From assembly GCA_949292215.1 (NCBI GenBank), contig CASEYW010000034.1:62001-126000 (forward strand): 64,000 bases of DNA, read 5' to 3'. A model generated the notes under the pieces. That model made no database searches, was not told the origin of the DNA, and worked only from the letters and a program-made list of their open reading frames with translations. Shown here piece after piece: positions 26,176 through 34,162 of this stretch; position 1 is the stretch's first letter; every line of letters starts with the position of its first letter. Origin of the DNA: an uncultured bacterium (GTDB lineage Bacteria; Verrucomicrobiota; Lentisphaeria; Victivallales; UBA1829). The translations under genes and the position numbers were made by a program.

Positions 26176-27153
26176 TTACATGAGCTTGAGTCCGGGCAGA
26201 TCCTGAATGTCAACAACGCCGACGACTCTGCCGTCATTGTCCGTCACCAGGATGTCGTCAATCTTGCGGGTTTCCACCAGTTTGAGAACTTCAACGGCGA
26301 GCGATTCCGCATTGATGGAAACAGGATTTTTTGTCATAACTTCAGAAATTTTCCGTTCCAGAATGGAGATGTCATTGGCACGACGGCGGAAATCGCCGTC
26401 GGTGAAAATGCCGATCGGACGATTTTCCGGATCAACGATGGCAGCCGATCCGCTTTTGCAGGCAGTCATTTTCAGGATTGTGTCTTTCACAGTGGCATCC
26501 GGCGGAACCAGGGCCAGACGATCGCCGGAACGCATGGCATCACCAACACGCATCGTCACAGCACGCCCGATCGCGCCCGCGGGATGGAGTCTTCCGAAGT
26601 CCTCTTTTGTGAACTTGCGAAGCGCAAGAAGAGTCATTGCCAGAGCATCACCGACTGCAAGCTGCACGGTGGAAGTGGTTGTCGGAGCAAGATTGAATGG
26701 ACAGGCCTCTCGGGGAACAGCCGTTTCCACATGAATGTCACTCAGCTGTGCGAGAGTTGAATTCCGGTTTCCGGTCAGGGAGGCGACTCTTACGCCAAGA
26801 CGTTTCGCCGGCACAATCACCCGCACCAGCTCATCGCTTTCCCCGCTGTAACTGATCGTAACCAGCAGATCATCCTTCTGGATCATGCCAAGATCGCCGT
26901 GCATCGCTTCCACGGGGTGCATGAAGATGGTCGGGGAACCTGTACTTGCCATCGTCGCAGCGATTTTACTGCCGACATGTCCGCTCTTCCCGAGTCCGGA
27001 AATCACAATTTTACCACCAGCATTGAGCGCTTCGCAGCAGGCTTCCACCAATTTCACAAAATTTTCATCCAGATTCTGTTTTACAGTTTCCAGACCTTCA
27101 ATCTCTATCGAGAGAACCTCTTTTGCTTTTTCCAGAATTTTACGGGAATCCAC
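26176..27153 (-). CDS. kdsD: D-arabinose-5-phosphate isomerase (KdsD/KpsF type)
   Basis: This enzyme converts ribulose 5-phosphate to arabinose 5-phosphate, the first step of Kdo synthesis for lipopolysaccharide. The SIS domain (about 1-190) shows ISGLGKSGHVGSKIAATMAS, HGDLGM and SYSGES. Two CBS domains follow (MRSGDRLALVPPDATV, then MTKNPVSINAESLAV). The start is the GTG at 27153, because GGAGG lies 6 nt upstream; this gives 325 residues, the usual KdsD length, whereas the ATG at 27198 would add 15 residues without resemblance. The presence of lpxC in the same window agrees with an LPS-making organism. It diverges from the BNR-repeat operon. Confidence 0.92.
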   Translation of the reverse strand: MDSRKILEKAKEVLSIEIEGLETVKQNLDENFVKLVEACCEALNAGGKIVISGLGKSGHVGSKIAATMASTGSPTIFMHPVEAMHGDLGMIQKDDLLVTISYSGESDELVRVIVPAKRLGVRVASLTGNRNSTLAQLSDIHVETAVPREACPFNLAPTTTSTVQLAVGDALAMTLLALRKFTKEDFGRLHPAGAIGRAVTMRVGDAMRSGDRLALVPPDATVKDTILKMTACKSGSAAIVDPENRPIGIFTDGDFRRRANDISILERKISEVMTKNPVSINAESLAVEVLKLVETRKIDDILVTDNDGRVVGVVDIQDLPGLKLM

Positions 27154-27244
27154 TTTCACCCTCCATGTTTTCCGGATAATATAGTCCGCTTTCCGCAAAA
27201 GTCATCCGCACCGGAAATAAAATTCATTTTTTTTCTCTCCGCGC

Positions 27245-27273
27245 TTGACAAAACCAAAGAATTCCTGTAAAAT
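27245..27273 (+). promoter_or_regulatory. Sigma70 promoter of the BNR protein/FadR/aldolase operon
   Basis: TTGACA (27245-27250), 17 nt, TAAAAT (27268-27273). The predicted transcript starts near 27280, inside the first copy of the direct repeat, leaving a leader of about 85 nt. Confidence 0.6.
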
Positions 27274-27274
27274 A

Positions 27275-27350
27275 TATACTACAAATAATCCTTAAATTAA
27301 ATAAAAAAAGAAAAAAAGGATTATTTTTTCAAGATTTATACTATAAATAA
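27275..27350. promoter_or_regulatory. Direct and inverted repeats in the leader of the BNR-protein operon
   Basis: TATACTACAAATAA (27275-27288) recurs as TATACTATAAATAA (27337-27350), one mismatch in 14, 62 nt apart. Between them AAATAATCCTT (27283-27293) and AAGGATTATTT (27316-27326) form a perfect 11-bp inverted repeat. The whole leader is extremely A/T-rich. Likely operators for the FadR-type regulator encoded in the operon, or an RNA hairpin; both are inference. Confidence 0.5.
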
Positions 27351-27364
27351 AAAAAAGGAGTCGT

Positions 27365-28405
27365 ATGAAAGCGGAATTTATCGCAGACCATTGGATTGAG
27401 ACGGAAAAACCGGCGACTTATCATGGCTGGCCGACCTTGATCAACGCGGGAAATGATCATCTCATGATCGTCTGTTCCGCGAACCGGGAGGGACATATCT
27501 GCCCGTTCGGACGAGTAACTCTTTACACCTCCGACGACGGAGGCAAAACCTGGAGCGCCCCGGTCCGGCTCTCCAAGGGACCACTCGATGACCGGGATGC
27601 CGGAATCATCAAGACGCAGGCTGGAACCCTTCTGGTCAATTATTTCACAAGCATCCGTTTTCTGGAAACACCCGACCAGCCCACCTCCTGGGAAAAAACG
27701 GAAGAAAACATTTCCCTGGCAGAATTGAAAAAGGAACATGGGTTCTTCATGCTCCGATCCACAGACGGCGGCAGGACATGGTCGGAAAAATATGCGGTTC
27801 CCGTCAACAACGTCCACGGACCGGCACTTCTGAACGACGGTTCGCTCCTCTGGGTCGGCAGAGAAATCGGGAATGCGATCATCCAGGCCAAAAAGGGAAA
27901 ACGGAATCTTGCGGTCCGATCCACGGATGACGGGTTGACATGGCAATTTGTTTCCGAAATACCGGTCGTCCCCGGACAACTTGCAACGGACTGGCATGAA
28001 TTCCACGCGGTTCAGGCAAAAGACGGAACCATCATCGCACAATTCCGCAACCATACGGAACAGGAAATCGCCACCTGGCAGACGGAATCCGAAGACGGCG
28101 GACTCTCCTGGACCATTCCCCGCTACGTCTGCTACGGTTTCCCGACTCACCTTCTGAACCTTCCCGACGGCAGAATCCTGATGGTCTACGGCTATCGCAA
28201 AAAACCGTACGGCAACCGTTTCCGCATCAGCGCCGACAACGGGAAGAGCTGGTCCGGCGAGGCAATCCTCTCCGACGACGGCGAAGACTGGGATCTCGGC
28301 TACCCCTCCTCCGCCATCCTGAGCGACGGCTCCATTGTCACCGCCTGGTACCAGAATCGGGGCGGAACCGCGTCTCTGCGCATCAAGCAATGGAGACTCG
28401 CATGA
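27365..28405 (+). CDS. Sialidase-like BNR/Asp-box beta-propeller protein
   Basis: A 346-residue protein with five Asp-box repeats: SDDGGKTWS, STDGGRTWS, STDDGLTWQ, SEDGGLSWT and SADNGKSWS. This defines a six-bladed sialidase-type propeller. No signal peptide is visible, so the protein is predicted cytoplasmic, unlike classical exo-sialidases. AAGGAG lies 4 nt before the ATG. It is first in an operon with a FadR-type regulator (ATGA overlap) and an HpcH/HpaI aldolase, a context suggesting processing of a sugar acid or its oligosaccharide inside the cell. Sialidase activity itself is uncertain; related propellers act on other glycans or as lyases. Confidence 0.75.
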   Translation: MKAEFIADHWIETEKPATYHGWPTLINAGNDHLMIVCSANREGHICPFGRVTLYTSDDGGKTWSAPVRLSKGPLDDRDAGIIKTQAGTLLVNYFTSIRFLETPDQPTSWEKTEENISLAELKKEHGFFMLRSTDGGRTWSEKYAVPVNNVHGPALLNDGSLLWVGREIGNAIIQAKKGKRNLAVRSTDDGLTWQFVSEIPVVPGQLATDWHEFHAVQAKDGTIIAQFRNHTEQEIATWQTESEDGGLSWTIPRYVCYGFPTHLLNLPDGRILMVYGYRKKPYGNRFRISADNGKSWSGEAILSDDGEDWDLGYPSSAILSDGSIVTAWYQNRGGTASLRIKQWRLA

Positions 28406-29064
28406 CCCGTTCAGAAGAAGACTCCATTGCAGAGCGCATTTTCCATTTCATCCGGGAAAATCATCTCTCCGCCGGAGACAAACTGCCGACGGAAAAAGAA
28501 CTGGCCGCCATGTTCAATACGAGTCGCGTTGTCATCCGGGAAGGATTGCAGGGATTGAAATTCCTCGGCATACTCGAATCCTCCACCCGCGGAGGAACCG
28601 TTATCCGGGAAGTGAACTTTCCCCTGCTGAGCAGAAGCATCCAGTTCCAGATTGCCATCAACCGCGTAGACTGGAATCAGTTGACGGATGCTCGTCTGGC
28701 AATCGAACTGGGTGTGCTGGACTCCATCTGCGGTAAACTCTCGGAAGAACAGCTCAATGCTCTGCGGAAAACGGCAGACTGTACCCGGACCGGCAATACA
28801 CCGGAAGAACTCCAGCACGCCATTCAGCAAGATAAGCACTTTCACCATCTTCTCTTTGAATACAGCGGCAATCCAATCCTGCTGGCGTATTCGCAACTTC
28901 TGGAGTGCTTCTTCGACGGGAAGCGTCTTCCGGGAAAAGTCGACGAATCCGCCGCAGTCACCGGAGATCATCTGCAAATTCTATCCGCGCTTGAAACGGG
29001 GAATCTCGAACTCGCCCGCGGAACAATGCGCAGACATCTGAACAAATACAAACTCAATTCTTAA
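28402..29064 (+). CDS. FadR-type GntR regulator with FCD domain
   Basis: About 220 residues: winged helix (about 1-75; LPTEKELAAMFNTSRVVIRE is the recognition region), then an all-helical FCD domain with the metal-ligand spacing seen in this family (DKHFHHLLFEY, GDHLQILSAL, RRHLNKY). Family members sense carboxylates such as hexuronates or lactate. The frame also has an ATG at 28390, but 28402 gives the ATGA overlap with the preceding gene and GGAG 7 nt upstream. It lies between a BNR-repeat protein and an aldolase, and probably regulates that operon through repeats at 27275-27350. Confidence 0.85.
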   Translation: MTRSEEDSIAERIFHFIRENHLSAGDKLPTEKELAAMFNTSRVVIREGLQGLKFLGILESSTRGGTVIREVNFPLLSRSIQFQIAINRVDWNQLTDARLAIELGVLDSICGKLSEEQLNALRKTADCTRTGNTPEELQHAIQQDKHFHHLLFEYSGNPILLAYSQLLECFFDGKRLPGKVDESAAVTGDHLQILSALETGNLELARGTMRRHLNKYKLNS

Positions 29065-29080
29065 CACAGAGGACTTCAAT

Positions 29081-29857
29081 ATGTGCAATTGTTCTCCCCG
29101 GAGAAGTGTCGTCCTGGACAAACTGCGTTCTGGAAAAAAAGCACTCTCGTTCAAAAACAACTTCGCCTGTGCCCGCGCAACCGAACAGGCAGCCCTCGCC
29201 GGATTCGACTGCATCTGGATCTGCAGCGAACATGTCCCGACCGATTTCGATACCATGGAAAAGCAGATTCTTGCGGCAAAAGCTCACAATACAGATATCA
29301 TCGTCCGGGTGCCGAAGGGCTCCTACAGCGATTACATCCGCCCTCTGGAAGCCGACGCCACAGGAATTATGATTCCCCATCTCATGAGCGCGGACGAGGC
29401 AAGGGAAATCGTCTGGAAAACCCGTTTTCATCCGCTCGGGCGGCGTCCCGTCGACGGGGGCAATGCCGATGGACAGTACTGCCGTCTTCCTTGCCGGGAC
29501 TACATTCAATTCATGAACGAAAACCGCATGATCATCGTACAGATCGAAGACCCCGAACCGCTTGCGGAACTCGACGAAATCTGCAAAGTCCCCGGCATCG
29601 ACATGATCTTTTTCGGTCCCGGCGATTTCAGCCACGCACTCGGGGTCCCGGGAGAACTCAATCACCCGGACGTAAACCATGCCCGCAAGCTGATCGCGGA
29701 AACAGCCCATAAGTACGGAAAATTCGCAGGCACCACCTGCGGAATCGAAAATATGAAGGCCTGGTTCGAACTCGGCTACGATTTCCTCAACTGCGGGTCC
29801 GACGTCGGCGCAATGAATGCCTTCTGCAACAGAATCATGGATGTGTTCCGGGGATGA
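29081..29857 (+). CDS. HpcH/HpaI-family aldolase (2-keto-3-deoxy sugar-acid type)
   Basis: A class II, metal-dependent pyruvate aldolase family member of 258 residues. Visible are the barrel strands FDCIWICSEH and DIIVRVP, GIMIPHLMSADEAR, the Glu-containing VQIEDPEPL that supplies a metal ligand, and FFGPGDFSHALG, with the Asp that completes the metal site. GAGG precedes the ATG by 8 nt. Family enzymes cleave 2-keto-3-deoxy acids to pyruvate and an aldehyde. Together with the FadR-type regulator this suggests catabolism of a sugar acid released from glycans. The exact substrate is not assignable. Confidence 0.85.
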   Translation: MCNCSPRRSVVLDKLRSGKKALSFKNNFACARATEQAALAGFDCIWICSEHVPTDFDTMEKQILAAKAHNTDIIVRVPKGSYSDYIRPLEADATGIMIPHLMSADEAREIVWKTRFHPLGRRPVDGGNADGQYCRLPCRDYIQFMNENRMIIVQIEDPEPLAELDEICKVPGIDMIFFGPGDFSHALGVPGELNHPDVNHARKLIAETAHKYGKFAGTTCGIENMKAWFELGYDFLNCGSDVGAMNAFCNRIMDVFRG

Positions 29858-30027
29858 CAGTTCCGGAAAAAAGCGTCCGGCGTGCCGAGAAGATAAGACC
29901 GGAACAGCCGCCTTGCAGCATCTCAATGCCGCAGCACACCGGACGGAATTTTCAAAACAAATGCACAGAAAGTCACAGCCGTACAAACGGATCTTCCAGC
30001 GGAAACCGGAAAAACGGCAAAAAAGCA

Positions 30028-32541
30028 TCAGGACTCCCTGTCCCATCCTTCCGGGAGAGCCATCAGTTCCGGAAAGTGAAGGACAAAACGGCGCACCGCC
30101 TGAAGATAACTCCGAATCTGACGGCGATGCCCGCAGATGCAGAGAGAACCGGCATACAGCCCGTTCTCCGTCCGCATCCTCACGGAACCGAGAGACAAAA
30201 AACCATTGGACTGAAAATCCGTCAGAGGACTGATGAACATCTCCGCATCCCGGATAATCGAAAGTCCCATCGAACCGACGATCTCATTCAGATCACGCGG
30301 AGCAAGAACACGCGCCAGATGATAGAAAAACGGATGCAGCATTGTGCAGAGAGAAAGAAACTCATGGCTCTCGCCGCGCCCCAGCCGAATATCGTTCATG
30401 CGGAGATTCATCTCTTTCTGAAAGTTCAGGAACTCCTCCAAAGGCGATATCTCTGACGAATAAAAGCCCGGACGGATGAAAAGCAATCCAAGTTCCCGTT
30501 CCCCCTGAGCACTCATTCCAGCATCTACGGGCAGAAGCATTTTCTTGTTGCGAAACGCTTCATGACGCGAAAGCCCCCACAGCATCAGCCCGGCAAGTGA
30601 CGCGGCACCGTTCATCCGGGTCAGGTAATGCACGTTCAGCCACTTCCGCAAACGCAGAAGCCGGGAAAAATCAATATACAGACGAGTCCGGAAAATCTGA
30701 TCGCCGCAATCCATTGTTTCCGCCAGCGTAACGGGGTACCGCAATGCCGGATAAAGCACCTCCCCCGCACTCCCCCAGGAACGCTTGAGTTCCGTCAGCA
30801 TCTCCTGCATCGGAGCGCCGTCCGCAGTAATGTGATGGAACTGGAACCAGAGATCAACTTCCCGGAAATCCGCGGTAAAACGCGCGCTGATACAGCTCAT
30901 TCCCCAGCCGGGATGACGGCGGATGCGAAGATCTGGCGTCGCCATCCGCGCTCCAACGCGGGAAACGGGATCTTCCGGAAGAACTGAAACATAAAGAAAA
31001 GTCGCGCTCATCACCCGCTCCACCAGCCGATGGAGATTCCGACGGGAAAGAAACGAGAACCCCTTCGCACGCTTCGACCAGCTGGCCAATGCCTGACGAA
31101 TCAGCTGCGGCCGCTTCTTATCCGGAGCATCTTTGTACTGATTGCAGATTTGAATGATCTGTTTCAGCGCAGAATCAAGCTGCGCCTCCGTCAACTGGAG
31201 GCGCCGGGAATGGCGTTCATCAAAGACCGGATACAAATGCTCCAGACGGCCCTCCGAGTCGACCTCCGCCTCCACGATATTGCAGAGAGTTGTCTTGCGG
31301 CGGCGGAACGAAAGGACCCCGGGCTCAACAGACCAATGAAGCTCCTTTCTTGTCAGCAGAAAGGCATACAGGCGTTCCAGCAGAATCGCCTTCGCCGCCG
31401 GAAGCGAAGACGGAATACGTCCCCCCGCATAATCCAGCCGGAAACTCGCAAGCATGAATTTCGAGTACTCCCCGCGCAGGAAAACCGATGTCACCTTCCG
31501 CCAGCCGTGCGCTTCTGCCCGGACTCCAAGCAGACGGAAAAACTGCAGGATTTTCAGGATTGAAATCAGAATCACGGCACCGATGCTCCAGGTTTCGAAC
31601 AGAGAGCTCAGGCGCATTCTGCGTCCGGGAGTCTCCGGCAGGCGGACAATCTCTTCGGCAGCTCTTCGATCGGGAAGAGACGGACGCTTCCGATGAATGA
31701 AATCCGTCATCAGTCCGGCTGTCAGTTCCGGAAACTCCTCCTGCGGAAGATGTCCGCAGTCCGGAATCAGAATCTCCGTAGAATTGCGGAGGATGCTGGA
31801 AAAGATACGCATATCCTCCTGCGGCACAATGGCATCCTCCTCTCCCCAGATGAGCAGGACGGGCAGTTCGAAACGGCTCAGCCCCGCTGTAACGCTTTCG
31901 CGGTCCGGTGCCTTGTAATTCTTTGCCGCCCGGATAATGGAATCCAGGCGTCCCGGATGCGCAAGCATTCCGGAATAAGCTTCCAGTGTCCGCGGAGAAA
32001 TCCGATCCGGCTTGTGATAGACATAATCCAGCACAAGTTTCGCCAGAAAACGGGAGCGGGCAAAGCGAAGGACCCGTCCCGTGGCAAGGGAAGCAATCTT
32101 TCCGATGTATTCCGGCACCTCCTTCAGCAGACTGCTGCAGGAAAGCAGAATCATGCGGTCCATACGCGCCAGAATCTCGGGAGAGAGTGCCAGGAGAAGA
32201 GCAATTTCTCCGCCGAGTCCCTGTCCGATCAGCGTCAGCCGCCGCAAATCCAGCGACAGAATGAATTTCCGCAGAAGCTCCGCCTGATCCGAATTGGAAA
32301 CAATATCCTGCGAGGTCTGAAGCGAAAAACCGAATCCGTTCAAATCCACCCGGATCGAGCGGACCCCATCCGGCATGAAACGGAGCAGTTCATTCCAGGT
32401 TCCTGAAAACGAGGCGAAATCATGCAGAAAGAGGAGAACGGGTCCGTCTCCTCCGGAATCACGATAGGCAAGGATGTTGTTTGCATCAAGACGGATGTGC
32501 CGATATTCGGTATTGAGTTCACTTGCGGCTGCCGTCGTCAT
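30028..32541 (-). CDS. Fusion of alpha/beta-hydrolase fold (nucleophile Ser lost) and CoA-type acyltransferase/condensation-like domain
   Basis: 837 residues from the ATG at 32541 (AGGA 9 nt upstream; 23-nt overlap with the preceding gene). The frame is open to 32643, which would give a 125-nt overlap. Residues about 20-285 are an alpha/beta hydrolase (VLLFLHDFASFSGTW oxyanion loop, WGEEDAIVP acid, CGHLPQEEFPE His). The nucleophile elbow reads GQGLGG, so Gly108 replaces the Ser. After a hydrophobic linker (about 325-350), residues 400-837 carry HHITADG (His569, His570, Asp574), the HxxxD active site of chloramphenicol-acetyltransferase, condensation and wax-ester-synthase folds. It is last in a minus-strand cluster with an LCAT-like lipoprotein. 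An envelope or lipid acyl transfer role is inferred. Confidence 0.7.
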   Translation of the reverse strand: MTTAAASELNTEYRHIRLDANNILAYRDSGGDGPVLLFLHDFASFSGTWNELLRFMPDGVRSIRVDLNGFGFSLQTSQDIVSNSDQAELLRKFILSLDLRRLTLIGQGLGGEIALLLALSPEILARMDRMILLSCSSLLKEVPEYIGKIASLATGRVLRFARSRFLAKLVLDYVYHKPDRISPRTLEAYSGMLAHPGRLDSIIRAAKNYKAPDRESVTAGLSRFELPVLLIWGEEDAIVPQEDMRIFSSILRNSTEILIPDCGHLPQEEFPELTAGLMTDFIHRKRPSLPDRRAAEEIVRLPETPGRRMRLSSLFETWSIGAVILISILKILQFFRLLGVRAEAHGWRKVTSVFLRGEYSKFMLASFRLDYAGGRIPSSLPAAKAILLERLYAFLLTRKELHWSVEPGVLSFRRRKTTLCNIVEAEVDSEGRLEHLYPVFDERHSRRLQLTEAQLDSALKQIIQICNQYKDAPDKKRPQLIRQALASWSKRAKGFSFLSRRNLHRLVERVMSATFLYVSVLPEDPVSRVGARMATPDLRIRRHPGWGMSCISARFTADFREVDLWFQFHHITADGAPMQEMLTELKRSWGSAGEVLYPALRYPVTLAETMDCGDQIFRTRLYIDFSRLLRLRKWLNVHYLTRMNGAASLAGLMLWGLSRHEAFRNKKMLLPVDAGMSAQGERELGLLFIRPGFYSSEISPLEEFLNFQKEMNLRMNDIRLGRGESHEFLSLCTMLHPFFYHLARVLAPRDLNEIVGSMGLSIIRDAEMFISPLTDFQSNGFLSLGSVRMRTENGLYAGSLCICGHRRQIRSYLQAVRRFVLHFPELMALPEGWDRES

Positions 32542-34033
32542 CCGGAGCGGTCCTGTGTTTGATAATGTCGGAATACTCCGCCATATGCTTTCTCTGATAA
32601 GGAGTCGGCGAAGCAAGAAGAAGAAAACGGAGGTTGGTTTCAAAGGTATCGCTGTTCATGATGCCCATGTGCCCGCCATGAAAATAATAGACGGATGACC
32701 AGTTGATCGGCGAAACGAGAAACGGAAGCCAGTTGTCTTTTGTACGAAGATCGTGACGGGCGCTCATGGCGGTGATCTTTCCGTCGCCCGCATCACGTTT
32801 CGTCACGACGACACGTCCGTCCGGCTGCACAGCGACCTTGTCGTTGGTCAGCAGCGCATCTCCTGCGATCAGATACAGAGCCACATTCTCCGGTGCAGCC
32901 GCCGGAGTCCGAAGCGAGCGTTTGAACTGGCGCGCCCGCTTGAGACATTTGTCCAGATGATCCAGCGCCACACGATAGCGTTCCTCGGGGGTTTCGACAT
33001 CGGGCAGGATGATTTTAAGCCACTTGTCCTGATCCGGATCGGCAAGTCCCCAGCCGTAGTGAATCCAGGTGTCAATGGAGAAGCAGTCGACCGGCTTCGC
33101 CTCATTGCCGGAAAGAAGCACGGAATCGGTTTCCGGATCGGGAAGCATCTGATAGTACGAGGGAAACGTGCCGATGACGGTTTTCGGATAAAGCGGTGCA
33201 GCTGGCGCCAGACGCAGTCCTTCTGTCAGCTCAACCAGCGTATCGACATATCCGGCGTTCGGCGTAGCGATGATCACGACCTTATCAATGAATCCGGCTC
33301 CTTCCCATGTCACTTTCGGAATCTGCTCCGGATCGTCGGGCAGCGGAGTTCCGCCGTAACGCATGAAGTAGCGGGCGACAAGACCACCCATGCTGTGCGC
33401 GACAAGATCGAATTTCACATTGTAATCATGGAGTCCGTAGAGCTCCCGGTATTTCTCCCGCAGTTCGTTTCTGCGCTCGAGAATGAACTCGCGGAGACGC
33501 GCAGCGTTTTCCGAAATATCGCGTCTCCAGTCATAATAAAAAAGAAATTGAGAATGGAAATGACGGTCCGGAGGCAGCGGTTCGGAATCGGGCATATAGC
33601 CGGAATTCTTCAGACTCCTGACGAGAATATCGTACCCTTCATAATCAAAGGAAAAGCCCAGAATCCGGATCTGAGAACGGTCGAGAAGACCCGAGGGTTT
33701 GACTGGCGAAGAAAGATCCCTCAGCGGAATTCCCGCTTTCATGGGATGCGCCAGCCGTGCGAATTTATTGCCTGTCAGCATCTCCCCGAGCGAAAAATTG
33801 CCCCAGATGTTTTCCGCATTCGACTCATCCTCCAGTTTGGAACCGAGAAGTCCATGAATCACAATCACCGGATTCCGTCCGGGGCCCTCGTACTCAAATG
33901 ATTTCCGGATCACGTCGCAATAGACCGATTTTCCGTGGACCTTCGCATCCTGATACGACCCGGAATCCGTGGAACAGGCGCTGAGAAGCAGAAGCGGCAG
34001 GAGCGAAAGGGAAAAGGCATGGCCTTTGTTCAT
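32519..34033 (-). CDS. LCAT-like alpha/beta-hydrolase lipoprotein
   Basis: About 504 residues beginning with a lipoprotein signal (SLSLLPLLLLSAC, lipobox LSAC). VIVIHGLLGSKL is the oxyanion region of lecithin:cholesterol acyltransferase-like and PGAP1-like lipases. The catalytic Ser, near residue 214, lies in AHSMGG, and the C-terminal FHGGHMG supplies the His. The start is ambiguous: the frame opens at 34054, but AGGA lies 7 nt before the ATG at 34033 (4 nt before one at 34036), giving a standard signal peptide. The enzyme would be anchored in the outer or inner membrane and act on lipids or esters. It overlaps the acyltransferase fusion gene, implying a shared pathway. Confidence 0.75.
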   Translation of the reverse strand: MNKGHAFSLSLLPLLLLSACSTDSGSYQDAKVHGKSVYCDVIRKSFEYEGPGRNPVIVIHGLLGSKLEDESNAENIWGNFSLGEMLTGNKFARLAHPMKAGIPLRDLSSPVKPSGLLDRSQIRILGFSFDYEGYDILVRSLKNSGYMPDSEPLPPDRHFHSQFLFYYDWRRDISENAARLREFILERRNELREKYRELYGLHDYNVKFDLVAHSMGGLVARYFMRYGGTPLPDDPEQIPKVTWEGAGFIDKVVIIATPNAGYVDTLVELTEGLRLAPAAPLYPKTVIGTFPSYYQMLPDPETDSVLLSGNEAKPVDCFSIDTWIHYGWGLADPDQDKWLKIILPDVETPEERYRVALDHLDKCLKRARQFKRSLRTPAAAPENVALYLIAGDALLTNDKVAVQPDGRVVVTKRDAGDGKITAMSARHDLRTKDNWLPFLVSPINWSSVYYFHGGHMGIMNSDTFETNLRFLLLASPTPYQRKHMAEYSDIIKHRTAPDDDGSRK

Positions 34034-34113
34034 CATGGAGTCCTGTGTATTCATCTGGCAAGGCTTTCGTAAGGGGTTGATGCTGTTCGGCAGGAATATA
34101 TCATGATGAACTT

Positions 34114-34127
34114 CGATTTACAAATCG
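34114..34127. promoter_or_regulatory. Palindrome upstream of the LCAT-like gene
   Basis: CGATTTACAAATCG is a perfect palindrome apart from its two-base centre, about 80 nt before the lipoprotein gene. It may be an operator; no partner is known. Confidence 0.25.
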
Positions 34128-34150
34128 GAAAAGGAAACAAATCCGTTTCC
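34127..34150 (-). terminator. Weak intrinsic terminator after the OpgB-like gene
   Basis: On the minus strand GGAAAC-GGATTT-GTTTCC (34133-34150) is followed by TTTTCCG. The stem is only 6 bp. Confidence 0.45.
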
Positions 34151-34162
34151 GAAGTTCCGCAT

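Noticed and set aside
32542-32643. Upstream extension of the hydrolase-acyltransferase fusion
   Set aside because: It would overlap the LCAT-like gene by 125 nt and add a sequence without resemblance; the ATG at 32541 has a suitable ribosome binding site.
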